Positions 13,114 through 24,900 of a DNA stretch of 64,000 nucleotides are shown one piece after another. The position numbers and the translations under genes are program-made. Origin of the DNA: Cylindrobasidium torrendii FP15055 ss-10 (lineage: Eukaryota; Basidiomycota; Agaricomycetes; Agaricales; Physalacriaceae); contig KN880478.1 in NCBI GenBank assembly GCA_000934385.1, positions 1-64,000 of the forward strand, written 5' to 3'. Under the pieces are notes generated by a model. That model saw only the letters and a list, made by a program, of their open reading frames with translations, had not been told where the DNA came from and ran no database searches. Every line of letters starts with the position of its first letter. Position 1 is the stretch's first letter.

Positions 13114-13948
13114 ATGGTTGCCCTCGTCCAGCGCCCTGCTCCCACTTTCAAGGCCCCGGCGGTCGTTGATGGTCTCTTCGAAGACATTGCTTTGACTGAT
13201 TTCCTTGGCAAATGGTGCGTTATGGTGGAATGGAAAAAGGAATGCTTACTGATGTTATCTAGGGTTGTCCTATTCTTCTACCCCATGTCCGTCTCTCCCT
13301 CCTTCCCTGCTCCAGAAAGAACGTGCTAAACAGACTTCAGGGACTTCACTTTCGTCTGCCCAACCGAGATCCTCGCCTTCAACGACGCGCTCCCCGAATT
13401 CAAAGCCCTCGACACTGTCGTCCTCGGCGTCTCCACCGATTCGCAGTTCTCCCACTTTGCCTGGGCGAATCAGCCGCGCAACGCCGGCGGCCTGGGCCCC
13501 GACCTCCAGCTTCCTCTCATCGCTGACCGCAACATGAACATCGCACGGGATTATGGTGTTCTCCTCGAGGACGAGGGTGTTGCGCTGCGTGGGCTTTTCC
13601 TCATTGACCCGAAGGGTACCCTTCGGTAAGCACGGACACGTTGAGCAGGTGAGGAAATACATACTGATAAGTGTGCAGCCAGATTACGGTGAACGATCTC
13701 CCCGTTGGACGTTCGGTTGAGGAGACGCTTCGCCTGGTTAAGGCTTTCCAGTTCACCGTACGTTCATTCTTCCATTTTTATCCATCCAAATTCTTCGGTG
13801 CTCACTGGGGGTGACATAGGACAAGCATGGCGAGGTGTGCCCCGCGAACTGGCAGGAGGGCGACAAGTCCATGAAGGCGGACCCCAAGGGCTCGCTCGAG
13901 TACTTCTCCACTGTCGAGAGCGGCCCAAACAAGAAGGTCAAGGCCTAA
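13114..13948 (+). CDS. Typical 2-Cys peroxiredoxin
   Basis: Thioredoxin-dependent peroxidase that reduces H2O2, alkyl hydroperoxides and peroxynitrite in the cytosol. Five exons (13114-13214, 13263-13286, 13341-13625, 13679-13757, 13820-13948) give 205 residues, the normal length. The peroxidatic cysteine is Cys48 in FTFVCPTE and the resolving cysteine is Cys170 in GEVCPANW. The GGLG loop and the C-terminal Tyr-Phe (191-192) are both present. In eukaryotic Prx1/Tsa1 enzymes these two motifs make the active site prone to over-oxidation, which allows peroxide signalling and chaperone function. The end faces the glutaredoxin gene tail to tail across about 510 bases. Confidence 0.96.
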
Positions 13949-14461
13949 ACTAACGAATGGATGAACGAATGAATGCTCTAGGCGTGCTCGCTTACACGTA
14001 ACATGATAGAAGATTTGTATTAGAGATGTACAGGAATGTAGACGGTGCTTTATCTTTCTCTTCCATGTGGTTAGAGACTGCCTATGCCCTTCAAAGCATA
14101 CCATACCCTGTAAGCGTCTACTACGGCATATTTGCGAGCATGTTCAGTCTCCTCCGCCCGTACGGTGAGCAATGTTGTTCGAGACCTGCCATGGCAGATC
14201 TGCAGCACCCAGCTGAACAGATTGGACGTCGGTTGCGTAAGCACAATGAGAGCACGTTCAGAGCTGCTTCGATGCAATCACGAGGGCAAAGTAAACACTC
14301 GGGGTGGACCTCATGACAGAGTCAACTTCAAAACAAACAAGGATATTTCTCATTCCAATTTCCACTCGAACGAAAAGGTGTGAATCCATCAGAGAGCTGA
14401 CTTTGGTAGTCTAAGTCTACATATAAGATACAATAATTCAACTTTGGATGGTCCTAGTAGC
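13949..14461. other. Convergent 3' spacer
   Basis: Shared 3' region between the peroxiredoxin and glutaredoxin genes. No coding or RNA feature is visible. Confidence 0.5.
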
Positions 14462-14997
14462 TTACGCGCTGATAAGCTTGGAGAGCTGGCCGGATTTGTG
14501 CGCGGCAGTGACCGCGTCGCAGCCGCCGACGTGGTTCTGGCCTAAGGTGAACGTGAGCGTTTAGCTTGCATGGAATGGAAAGGATGGAGAGAGGATGGAG
14601 GACGTATGTACAGTAGGACGGATCTCGTGATGACAGACAGTGGTAATACCGAGGGAGTGGGAAGATACGCACCAACGAAGATGTTGGGGACAGTCCTCTG
14701 ACCGGTCTTCTCTGCGAGGTACGCTTGGATATCGCTGCCATCATCGCGTTCGTCAAGCCTGAGGAGGAATGAATTTGTACAGTTCACCAAGTGTGGAGGG
14801 AACGCACTCGTAGACGAGGAATTCCTCCGAGGGGTAGTTGTCCTTCAACAGCGCCTTGGCACGCTTGCAGTATGGGCAGTACGATTTTGAGAATACGACA
14901 ATCTTGTTGCCCTCGATGGACTCCTGCAATCCGCATGAGAAGGTGTCTGACAAGCGTAATGACTGGACCATACCTCAACGAATTGCTTTACAGACAT
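14462..14997 (-). CDS. Dithiol glutaredoxin
   Basis: Glutathione-dependent thiol-disulfide oxidoreductase. Four exons (14997-14974, 14923-14808, 14758-14673, 14541-14462) give 101 residues, normal for a class I glutaredoxin. The active site is CPYC at residues 24-27. TVPNIFV, with the cis-proline, and the GGCD motif form the glutathione site. There is no targeting extension, so a cytosolic enzyme is likely. The start is the only ATG giving a full first strand and helix; its first exon is just eight codons. The 5' end lies 181 bases from the divergent RNase H2C gene, so the two probably share a promoter region. Confidence 0.96.
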
Positions 14998-15178
14998 GGC
15001 GATGGGATAATTGAACGGATGAGATGGACGTGGAAAGGAAAGCGGTAGTGCATCATGCTTTCTCAGGATCTCTTGCTTATAAGCGCGGATCGGCGGTGGA
15101 TCACAAGCACGCGATCATGCGTCAGCGCAGGTCAGCACCCCACGTGACGCGCGTGCTGCCCCCTCTTACGCGCTCATT

Positions 15179-15840
15179 ATGCCCTCGCCACTGCCGACGG
15201 TAACGCCATGGCTCATGCCCTGGAGCATCAAGTTCGACGGCACCGCGCCTGTGTCGACATATATGCGCGTCAAACAGGCGCAAACCGAAAATTTGGACGC
15301 GACTGCCCCGAAGACGGATGCCAACGCGTCGGAGGGCGCGCCCACACAAGTCTCCGTGATGCGACAGACGGTGTCGTATCTGGTCAGTGCGTTCCGGGGA
15401 CGAACGATCCATGGGAAGAATGTTGCTCTTCCTGTGGGGTACGTCGGCGCTGTTCTTGCATCTACGAGTAAAACAGCAGGGAGCTCTGGGGGTGGACCGC
15501 CAGTATCGAAAAGTGGGAGACCCAAGCGAGGGAAGAAGGTTGAAAAGGAAGATATCAGGATGGACGTGGATGAACCAAAGGCAAAGAGTACGAGTGCGCC
15601 GGTGGAGGCAAAGTTCTCAGAGTTCACGCTGTGGCTGCCGGATAACCTATCGAGGGAAAGAGACGACACCTATGTGCGAGCGTTGGACGAGTGGGTGAAC
15701 ATAACCGCTTTGGTGCGCCATGTTTCCTCCTGTCTAGAGATGTTGGTGAGGCTCATGTTCAGCAGGTGCATCGCATACCCACCGAAGAAGAGATGGCGGA
15801 CACAGCGAAGGAAGAAGATAAAAAGCCCAGTCCAGCTTGA
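15179..15840 (+). CDS. Ribonuclease H2 subunit C (Rnh203-like)
   Basis: Non-catalytic subunit of the RNase H2 heterotrimer, which removes ribonucleotides from DNA and RNA from RNA-DNA hybrids in the nucleus. Two exons (15179-15712, 15763-15840) give 203 residues. Supporting motifs are the early strand WSIKFDGTAPVSTYM, the family signature AFRGR (71-75) followed by a GYVGAVL strand, and a late FTLWLPDN...ALDEWVNI block. In between is a charged low-complexity insert with KRGKKVEK, a possible nuclear localisation signal. Subunit C diverges fast, so the call rests on motif order rather than overall similarity. Confidence 0.8.
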
Positions 15841-16226
15841 TCACAGGTGCAACTATCCTCATATCTCAACCAAACCTTGTATCCCCTAATGCAACCTACA
15901 AACAACTATTCTGTATGTTCGACTTTACAATGTAACATCCTTCACGCTCATACCCCGGCTTCGACACATGATTGATTCTACGTACATAGCACTCATTGAT
16001 TTTTTGGATTGTGTATAAATCCTTGACTCTCCTAAGGTCCTACTCAGTCTGTCTAACTTTAGAGTGAACGAGAATAAGAGGAGCCCGGCATTATTGCGGC
16101 ACCAATAAGAGATAAGATAGCGATGACCCCGGTATACTTCCGGCCAGCTTGAGACGATCAACCCGCTCCAATCATTCTCTCTCTCCTCCTCCCATCATCA
16201 CTTGCTAGGACTGTCCTTATCCTCAC
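15841..16226. other. Intergenic spacer
   Basis: 3' end of the RNase H2C gene and promoter of the next gene. Nothing further is seen. Confidence 0.5.
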
Positions 16227-16962
16227 ATGGGTCTCATCACGAAACTAGCCAAGGCCACCGCGCTCGCCTCGGGCACAGGCGTCGGCGCATTTTTCTTTCT
16301 CACGCGCAAAAGCACTTTCGTCCCCCTCGATCCGGCGTCGCATCCACTCTTCCGAATTGCCCAGATCCAGAAGTTCAACCCAGAGAAGAACCCAATGTTT
16401 TATGATGACTGCGTTAGGAAAGTACCGCTCCAGGACATCCGGCCAGAGCTACTGGACAAGGATGGCGAGCTGGTGAAGGCGTTCTGCGCGGGGGTTTGGG
16501 GTGGACCAGGTGTGTTCTCTTCCCCCTTCACCAGACATCTAAACGTAATGATGTCGCGTAGGCTATGCTATCCAACGCGCGTACATGCGAAAGCAGTACC
16601 ACAACGCCGAAACCGCTTCGACTCAACTCTGGACGGCAGAAGAGTGCAAGACCTCCTCGTACGCCATTGGAACGCAGATCACCGACCACTTCGAAGTCGT
16701 TGAACATACCCCTGCGAGTATTGTCGTGCGCTGTGGTGGATGCCCGCGTATAAAGGAAGTCCGGCCAGGCGAAGGCGTCTTTGAGATGGCTGTGGACGTC
16801 AAGAAGGAGGAGGGAGTGGCTGAATTCCATTTGAGGAGTGTTTTCTGGCAGGGGCTGGGCAAGGCAGAGGGGAAGCCGTTCAGCGAGTGGTATATGGACT
16901 GGTTGCACAAGCAGTACGACAAGGTGTGGATGGAGTCGGCGGTCAGGAACGTAACAAAGTGA
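16227..16962 (+). CDS. Conserved fungal protein of unknown function
   Basis: Two exons (16227-16509, 16562-16962) give 227 residues. The first 25 residues are Ala/Gly/Leu-rich and hydrophobic and are followed by TRKS, consistent with a membrane anchor or mitochondrial import signal. The body has motifs I know as conserved across ascomycete and basidiomycete homologues of one uncharacterised family: NPMFYDDCVRKVPL, AFCAGVWGG, a GTQITDHFEVVEHT block, VVRCGG and an EFHLRSVFWQG block. The last 30 residues form a conserved WLHKQYDKVWMESAV helix. The distribution suggests a basic fungal role, but no function is assigned and I do not propose one. Confidence 0.85.
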
Positions 16963-17159
16963 GGACTGCGATATACCTTGCATTTATATGGAAATGCGTT
17001 TGCTAGAAATTTTGGATTCTCACCAAAGCTTGCCTGAACTGCGATAAACTTCAGCCTCAGGTTACAGAGTGAAGCGCCGGCGCCACGATCGCCTGTCGAT
17101 CGCAGGCGAGACGCGCCGAAATCCCGAGTTCGGTGCTTTGTTTCTCCCTCTCACCAGCC

Positions 17160-18369
17160 ATGCAGCTCGATGCTGAGCGTGCAATTGCGCTGTCCATCTT
17201 CGTGTCATACTTCAGCATCATACTAGGCTTGTTTGGTCTCATTGTTTCGAGCTGGACGAAGAGACAAGATTCAAGCAAAAAGGACGATGATGCAGCGCCT
17301 TTGAAGACGAATAGACGAAATGTAGTGATTTTCATAGGGTTTACTTTGGCGTCGTTTGCACATACGTGGTTCTGTAAGTGGTTCAGTCTTTGCATGGCCG
17401 GTCAGTTTACGTGTTGAGGCAGATATGTTTAAGTTTATGCACGTAAGTTTCTTGTTCTCTCTCTAATCCCTGCACTTTGACTCCGGAACGATGGTGTTGA
17501 CCGCCAATGTAGTGGAGCTTCACCGACTACGAGTCTCGCGCAACGTTGATATCCGCGAACCTAGGCGACAGGATAGTTGACTGGCTGTTGAACACCACAC
17601 TATTTGAGCAAGCCTGGGCCGCAGTTTCCTTTGGCACCCCAAACTGGTGGTGGAGCGAACAGCTCTGCTTCTTCACTGTGGGATACTTTACATCCTTCAT
17701 CTTTTTCGAAAGTACGCATCCCACTTCTGATTAGGCAGGTAGCGAACACTAATGTTACATGCAGGCAAACGCCGCAACATACCACACGCGTGGGCATACA
17801 TGCTCCTTGGGCAAGTCGTCGCTATCTCCGTCGCCCTCAACCTATTTTACCTCGCCGTCCTCCTTCACCCGCTCGCTCCAGGCCGGCCCATCCAACGCAA
17901 AACACCCTTTATCCTCTGGATATCCACCGCTGTAGGCTTGGTCGCAGTCGTGCTCAGCCCATTCACATCGGAGTCAACGTTCCTGCCAAACCTGCTCGCC
18001 ATGCACGCCACCATAACCATCCCACTGCTCTTCCCCTCTTTCTCTGCTGGGCCCAGCCTTCCCACAGGTCTGGTCCATGCCGTCGTATCCCTCACAGCAG
18101 GTGTCGCGCGACACCGTGCGGTCATCGCAGTTATTGGCGCCGTCCATCCCGAGCCTCTCAACGCTTTCAGCTTGCTGATAGAAACGCTGCACGGACACCC
18201 AGCGCAGAGCTCTATTGGGTATGATGTGGTGTGGACGACGCTGTCGTTCGCGCTGTGGACGGTGCTTGAGGGGAAGGGCGTTGGCGTAGCAGAGGTGGCG
18301 ATGTTGCCGATTTTGAGTGTAGGGGTTATTGCTCCGCAGGCGGCGGCGAAAGATGTAGAGCTCATGTAA
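17160..18369 (+). CDS. Multipass membrane protein of unknown function
   Basis: Four exons (17160-17373, 17423-17442, 17513-17711, 17765-18369) give 345 residues; exon 2 is only 20 bases. Hydrophobic segments occur near residues 8-30, 55-72, 125-145, 160-185, 195-215, 220-240 and in the C-terminal third, suggesting 7-8 membrane helices. A short charged loop near 33-50 follows the first helix. There is no transporter signature, N-glycan cluster or known catalytic motif. The lumenal-type stretch between helices 2 and 3 contains WSFTDYESRATL. Possible roles include ER or vacuolar membrane proteins. Confidence 0.8.
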
Positions 18370-18918
18370 TGAATGAAATGTTGAATCTGGTCAAGGCGCG
18401 AAGGAGAGTTGTTTGTAGACTCTCTCTACGAGGGGCTTGAGCAAAAGCATCGAAAGTAATCAAGCGATGATATAGTCCAGGCTCGGAGGACATCTTTGAG
18501 TTAGCCAAGCGTTGAATACGAACCGACGCGAGAAATGAGGACCTTTTTTACATGTAACTATGCAAGAGAGGGGGATGGGGGATGTGCAATACGCAACATA
18601 CGCAGCACTAGCCTTCAAATTTCAAACACGGCGGCTGTGAAGAAGTGCTATGTATGTGACATGATTTGACAGTAGTCTAGCAGTAGACCGTGCAGTCAGC
18701 AAGCACGAATGCAGTACATTTGATGGTTAGCCTCACGAAGATAGAAGCGTGCCCTTTTGATCTGACGACTTCAAAGCTCACAAGGTCTCGAAAAGGCGAG
18801 TCGTTCCCGGCGATCAGGAATTTCGCGTGACGCGACACACAGCTTTGACAGCGCCAAACATCACGTGGTCGCGAACCCTCTTGCTTTTAAGTTTTCACCG
18901 TGATCTCGTTTCTGCGCA
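18370..18918. other. Intergenic spacer
   Basis: About 550 bases between co-directional genes. No conserved ORF or RNA is visible. Confidence 0.5.
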
Positions 18919-19757
18919 ATGCATTATCAATGCAACCAGTGCTCCTACACTACACCAGAAGCACATATCATCAGGCGACATAGGAAGGAGGCGCATACCA
19001 ACACGGCGCGACAGTTCCCCTGTCGCTGGCCAGGATGTTTGTACGTCGCCAAACGACGCGAGCACCTCGAAAGACATCAGAGGTCACCGTGTATTCGCCA
19101 CGTCATGTCTGGGACGACAGAGCCGCTAACATACGAGCACCTTCCATCATATCAGCGTGCAGAACTGGGGAAGCGCAAGAGGGGGCACAGCGACGACGGT
19201 CGTCGGATGGACGAAAGACAACACCGGTGCGTTGCACAGTATACTGAGCGCGACCAACCAAAGCTGATGCTTCTGCAGGCCTAATCGTGCTCCCCGCCAC
19301 GGTGCTCTCATACCACCCCAAGGGCGTCCAAAGGTCTCCAGCGGCAAGAGTTCCAGGATGCTCTACGTGCGCACCATGTCGGCCGCACCTTCGCTTCCCT
19401 GTATGCTAATCTCCTCAAAGAGACGGGGCACGCCGCCGCGGGGCGTCAAGGAGGAAGAGGATTCCAGTGACGACGAGCTTCGGCCCATACCCAAGCAGCC
19501 AGTCAAGCCACCTGCAGTGAAGAGGCCCTCGTCTGACCTGGTTGTGAGCAGACCACCCCCAAGTAATCCCAGACCATTGCCGCCAAAGGACGCGAGGGAA
19601 TATCCAGACCCCGCGAAATTCGTGACCAGAGACCACATGAATGGTAAGTCAGTTCTTCAGGATTAGCACTAGACCTAACGAACGCCGTGCAGAGCGTGTG
19701 CGGTCACTCGAGGACGAGCTAGCACGGTTGAAGGGACAGTTGGCAGACCGAGTGTAG
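18919..19757 (+). CDS. Small C2H2-type zinc-finger protein
   Basis: Four exons (18919-19226, 19279-19366, 19421-19643, 19693-19757) give 227 residues. The N-terminus has a classical finger, YQCNQCSYTTPEAHIIRRH, closed by a further His. A second, atypical finger follows: C-x4-C-x12-H, then Cys or His within the next eight residues. A basic KRKRG stretch is a possible nuclear signal. The middle is Pro/Ser/Arg-rich. The last 22 residues, starting RVRSLEDELARLKGQL, form a short leucine-type coiled coil, suggesting dimerisation. Together this looks like a DNA-binding regulator, but its targets are unknown. Confidence 0.82.
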
Positions 19758-20563
19758 AACAAGCCGTCCTCACCAGTGATGCTGGAACTATCCCCTCTTC
19801 GTTAGGTAAGCACAACGAACTTTCTTACCAAGTTAAGCGCGGTATTGCGAATACTACAGACTGTCATATCTTCTTGAAGTCCAGCCATAGCTCTTTTGCG
19901 CGCCGGAGCGGACAGAGAATACACGATTGAGCGTAATATGTGGCTTATCTATCCCCGCAAATGCTTTGTCCTCGCCGAGTGCGCATCACAAGGTCGTGAA
20001 CGTGGCGCATCGTAGTATTCAGCCTGTGGCCATCCAACTCGCCTTGCCTTCGATACAGCACTGGAATTACAGGATTTTGGTGTAATATCCGTCCTGGAAA
20101 TCTGCGGTGCTGTGGCAGAACAACGTCTTTTTTGCACAGCCGCGCTTTGTTCAAGCTCGTTGCCCGTTTTTTACGCTGACCTTTGTGCAGGACGTGAACA
20201 ATGGTGGTTCGGCCGAAATATCTGAGTGGCAGCATCGCGACCATTGCGTTTACCGCTGGCTCTCGCTCCATACCACCGATTCGAGCGACCAGGCTTTGTA
20301 AAGCTCTTCTTTTGTTTTACCACGCTCAAAACGTCCTTATGTGAACCAATGACTGTGCTTCTTAGACTGTTATCTAGCTTCGCCTACGCCGACGTTCTTA
20401 CTACTCACTTGAAGATACAGTATGTCGCCATCCAAGAGGAGAATGATCCAGCGTATCTAGCGCGATCCGGGGTTGGATTGACGTTATTACCATCGACCTT
20501 ATAACCAAAGCGTGTTTGTATTAGGTTTATCATCACTTCGTTGAACCCCCATCGTTCCAAACT
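19758..20563. other. Intergenic region
   Basis: About 800 bases with no supportable gene. Confidence 0.45.
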
Positions 20564-21993
20564 ATGCCTGTCGCCGCCCCCGAACTCGGCTCGTACCAAT
20601 ACGTCCAGGAGACCAAGGTGCGTTTCCCACAGTCGATCGCGCGCTCGATGAGTCTGAACAAGTTCTGTGCTAGGCTGACCTCAAATGGGCTGAGCTCGTT
20701 ACTCTTGACCTCTCGTTGTACTCGACGCCTGAGGGCCGCAAGCAGCTTGCGCAGACGTTGATTACTGCTGTCCGCGAGAAGGGATTCTTCTATGTCAAGA
20801 ACTTCAACATCTCGCAGGAGCGCGTCGACAGGCAGTTCAGCCTCGGCAACAAGTTCTACAACCTTCCGCTTGAGGAGAAGAAAAAGTACACCCCGGAGGG
20901 ATTGGAAAAGGGACAGTTCAATGGATATGTCCCTGCTGGGCGCCGTGTGTGCGTTCTGCTTTTCTGTGGTTGTTTCTCATCAATAGCTGATCCGCCGGTG
21001 TAGTGTGAACCAGGAGACTGGACTTCGTGACCGTGTCGAAATCTACAACATCCCTAGTGCGTTCTTTTCCTGTACATTCTGGTCTCAAGTCCCTGACCTA
21101 TAGAAAGAATTCAATGGCGATTTTAAGCACAACCACCCAGAGATCCTGCAGAACAACATCGAGGAGATCGAGGGGTTCGCCAGGGTGCGTCTACCACAGC
21201 CAGGATTGAATATACCCTCTAAACCTCTGTAGTCTCTCCACTCCGAGGTTCTCGACCCTCTCCACGTCCTCCTCGCCATCGCACTCGAGCTTCCCGAAGA
21301 CTACTTCACCAACATCCACAAATACGACGTCAAGTCTGAGGACCATCTCCGCTACATGAAGTACTCCAAGTACAACGAGGAGGAGACGAAGCAACTGCAG
21401 TCCGGACAGTGGGTCCAAGGCCATACCGACCTTGGCAGCTGGACGCTCCTCTTCCGCCAGCCGGTCGCCGCACTCCAGATTCGCCAGCACTCGAACGACG
21501 AATGGGTGTGGATCAAGCCGCAGGATGGAACGCTTACCGTGAACGCGTGTGATGCGTTGACGTTCTTGACGGGTGGATATGTTAAGAGCACTATTCATCG
21601 GTGCGCCTTTCTCTTGCTGCTTGGGGAATGAGGCTGACGCTGCGTCGCTGTAGGGTATCTGTCCCACCTGAGGACCAGCGCCATGTTGACCGTCTTGGAT
21701 TGTTGTACTTCTCTCGCCCGCATAACGATGTTGTCTTGGAGAGTGTGAAGGAGTCGCCTGTCCTCCAGCGCGAGGGCTTCGTCAAGAACCAGTTTGAGGA
21801 GGCTGGGGAGGAGGTTCCCACCATGGAGAGTACGTCTCGTTTCTGCTTGAAGTTTGACTTGGGCTGATGAATGGTGATTGTAGAATGGACGTTCGCGAAG
21901 CAAGCATGGCAGCGCAGGCAGGGATACCGCGATACTGTCGAGGACAAGAACGCGACCATCCTCCCTGGGTTCAAGGAGAAGGAGTACAAGTAA
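20564..21993 (+). CDS. 2-oxoglutarate/Fe(II)-dependent oxygenase, IPNS-like
   Basis: Member of the isopenicillin N synthase/ACC-oxidase-like superfamily, which uses Fe(II), and usually 2-oxoglutarate, to oxidise small molecules. Seven exons (20564-20617, 20674-20948, 21004-21056, 21108-21184, 21233-21600, 21654-21829, 21884-21993) give 370 residues. The N-terminal domain has GFFYVKNF and LPLEEKKKY, typical of the family's DIOX_N part. The Fe triad is His216 and Asp218 in GHTDLGS plus a distal His near 275 in STIHR. RLGLLYFSR supplies the Arg-x-Ser that binds the co-substrate. The C-terminal helix is KQAWQRRQGYR. The gene stands alone, with no biosynthetic cluster beside it, so the substrate cannot be inferred. 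Confidence 0.92.
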
Positions 21994-24900
21994 ATTCGTT
22001 CGTCTGCTGTGGAATCTGTGTACATAGGACATGTAAATCTATCGGAACTTGAGAAATGTATCCAATACTATTTGAATTATCGATGAAGCAAATGTCTTTT
22101 CAACCGAAAGAAGGTCGACTACGGTGAGCTCAAGAGGGTGAGTAACATTTGCGCGCCAATATTTTCATGGTTTTGCATGAATCAGCCCCGCCATCACCTG
22201 ATCTGAGTACGCGGGCCTTGTAAGTAACAAGTAACTTACACCAAGAGGTGTGCGGAACTCTAATTTCCTACACAGAGGGTTCCACGCGAGATGACGCCAT
22301 GGTCTGGGCTGGTCTCCCGGCGAACTGAGATGCCGTGATGGCGCCGACGTGCCGAAATTCACACCAACGAGCAGGAAATGGACTCAGTCGCCAAAGACGT
22401 TCTCTCGCGTCTGTAAGTAAAGGACTTCGCATGTATAGATATTGTCCGAATGTAGATTTGAATGCAAAAACTTTCTCATCGCTAACGGCGCGGATGGTGA
22501 TGCCTGTGGGCCATAGCCTGAAAGCTCTCGAAAGGCTGCGTTTCCATCAGTCAAAAGTTGAAAGTCAAAATTCATTCGCAAGTTGTCTGGTTATACCCTT
22601 TTGTAATTTGAATGGCTACGATTGACATTAGCTTGTGTCTACATCTGTCGACGCCGCCAGATGTTGCGACCCCATATGCCTCCCCTTGCGATGGCCAGTG
22701 CCAGGATGGTCACAAACTTTCGCAAATGCCTGTGTTGATACAGGTTGATACCCCTTACCCCCACGCACAATCTCACGCACTCAATTACCCATACCTCAGA
22801 TTGCACGCAGAGTCTTTTGCTAACGCCCCTTGTTACTCGACTCGGCACCCGCGCGGCGCCATCATTGTTGCCGGGTTGCCGATGGACTTCGTGTCGAGCC
22901 CTGTGGAGCTACCTTCCCTATATGGTGCGAGGGGGTCGCTTACTCATGTGTGCCCGATCCGAATCTTGCACACCTCTTGGGTTGCTTTCGGTCGACGTAA
23001 ACAAACGAGCTGGCATCTAATTGCTTGACAACCCTTACTTAATCACCGCCAAACGACATGAACGAAATGTGGCGCTATAGCATACTTGGTAATGCCCCTA
23101 CCACTTGTGTTGGGACCAAAGTAACGAGAGAACTGCTTCAATGTGATACAGAAGTGCCAAACCAGCCCCACGTACACTCGTACTGCCCTCCCAAGGCCTC
23201 AAAACGAATACTCATTTTGAAAAGTGGAAGATCGAGACGAATTATGCGCCACACTTGTCATTTCTGATCGTCCAACTCGAAAGCGTCGGCGGCTTCTGGG
23301 CAAACATCTCATAGGTACTAAAATGATAACATTGGACTGTGGATTGCTCCATTGATCACCGAACTGTGGAGCGTTTTTTTACGGGCTCAAAATGCCTGTG
23401 ACGGTCAGAAGCAACGCGCAAACGTACTATTCTTCGACGCGGATGATCCTCTCACAGCTTTCTCTGCTATACCTATAGGCTGTAGATTCCGTGTTGCTTC
23501 GCAGGGCGTTCCTTTCCAGTTGGCTGTGTGCTGGCTGCGCTAGCTTGCGCGCAGCCTGACTCCCGCTGTTCCTGATACGTGACAGTAAATTACCAAAGGC
23601 GTGAATATTTTTCTGGTATTTTCCCGAGTAAACCAATGGTCAGCACCACATTATACTCGTGAAAAGCAATATTACTGGCGCCTGTTTCTTAATATACCAT
23701 TGCACAACTCCCGCCTGGCTCCAGGTATGCTAAGACTCAATCGAAGCGTAAATCCCAGGCTTTTCTTCAATTCGGTGCAGCTGCCTACCAGTAAATTTAT
23801 GGACCGTCGTCCGCCAACAGACAAAGCACGGCATCCTCGAACTCCCTTTGGTCTGCGGCCAAGTGGGTCGTCTATTATTTCTAGAAATCACGTCTCAGTA
23901 GGTTGAATTTACTCGTCGATGGTGTATGCAGCGTAGAAAGCTGCGAGGGCCGGCTAGTATGAAGAAGGCTCGGTGAAGGAAGCAACTTCACACCGACGGT
24001 ATAGAAATCTCGAGTGGCGTCCCAGGTCGTGTTATTAAGGTTGTGCTTCGGTTTCCCGCGTGCAGCTGGCGCATTCAGTGCACAAACCAATCGTATAGTA
24101 CTCTTGCACACATGAAGATGCATACCGTGAGGGAAAAGGGCATCTGCTCGCCGCAAGGGTACGACGTGACCCGAGCAACACGTCGAAGCGCGGCGAGATG
24201 ATTCTGAGTGTTGTAACAGGCGGAGACAAGTTTCTGAGCTGTGAGTTAAGACGTGTAGGATGTCCTTGAGGCCAGGTCCAAACAAAATGAGGGTACAAGA
24301 CACCAGAGGGTGTCTAACAATGAATTGTGGAAGAGTGGAGGGCAGGCGCCGCAAACCCACGATGAATCGGGGATCGGTCCGAATGGCCGATCGAATCCAT
24401 CATTATCCATGGTCCGTCTGCTTTGTACTGTTGGCGCTGCACCATGCTGATTTTTGCAGAAAAAATGGACGGAAAATTCAGGTTGCTCCGACTTTGAAGC
24501 AACCTTGAACAAACGTTCCGATGGCATAATTACCTCATGACATTCAACAGACAAAAAATGGTCAAATCAACAACGCCGTTTTCCAGCGCCTGATTATCAC
24601 TCAAAAGATTGAGACCGAACCGAGGTTAAACACATTTTCGAGTGTTATTGTGAGTATCTAAATGTTAGTTCTTGCGGAGGTGGTACAAGAATCAACATGC
24701 GAACTTGCATGACCAAGGCATTGCGGAAGCGTCGCTTAACAGTATGCAGAGTGAGCTCTAGGAAGCTAGACGGGGCAGTTAAAATTACTTGTGCAAGCAA
24801 GAAAAGAGCCATATGTTGCGCTGTCAAATAACTCACTCAAATAACTCTTGCATGTAGTAAGCGTTCTCGCCGAAGCTGCCAGGTTCAATCCTGAGGTGCA

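Noticed and set aside
22612..24360. Open frames of 138-159 codons in the gene-poor region
   Set aside because: No domain, no coherent introns and stop-rich surroundings; chance frames are the simpler explanation.
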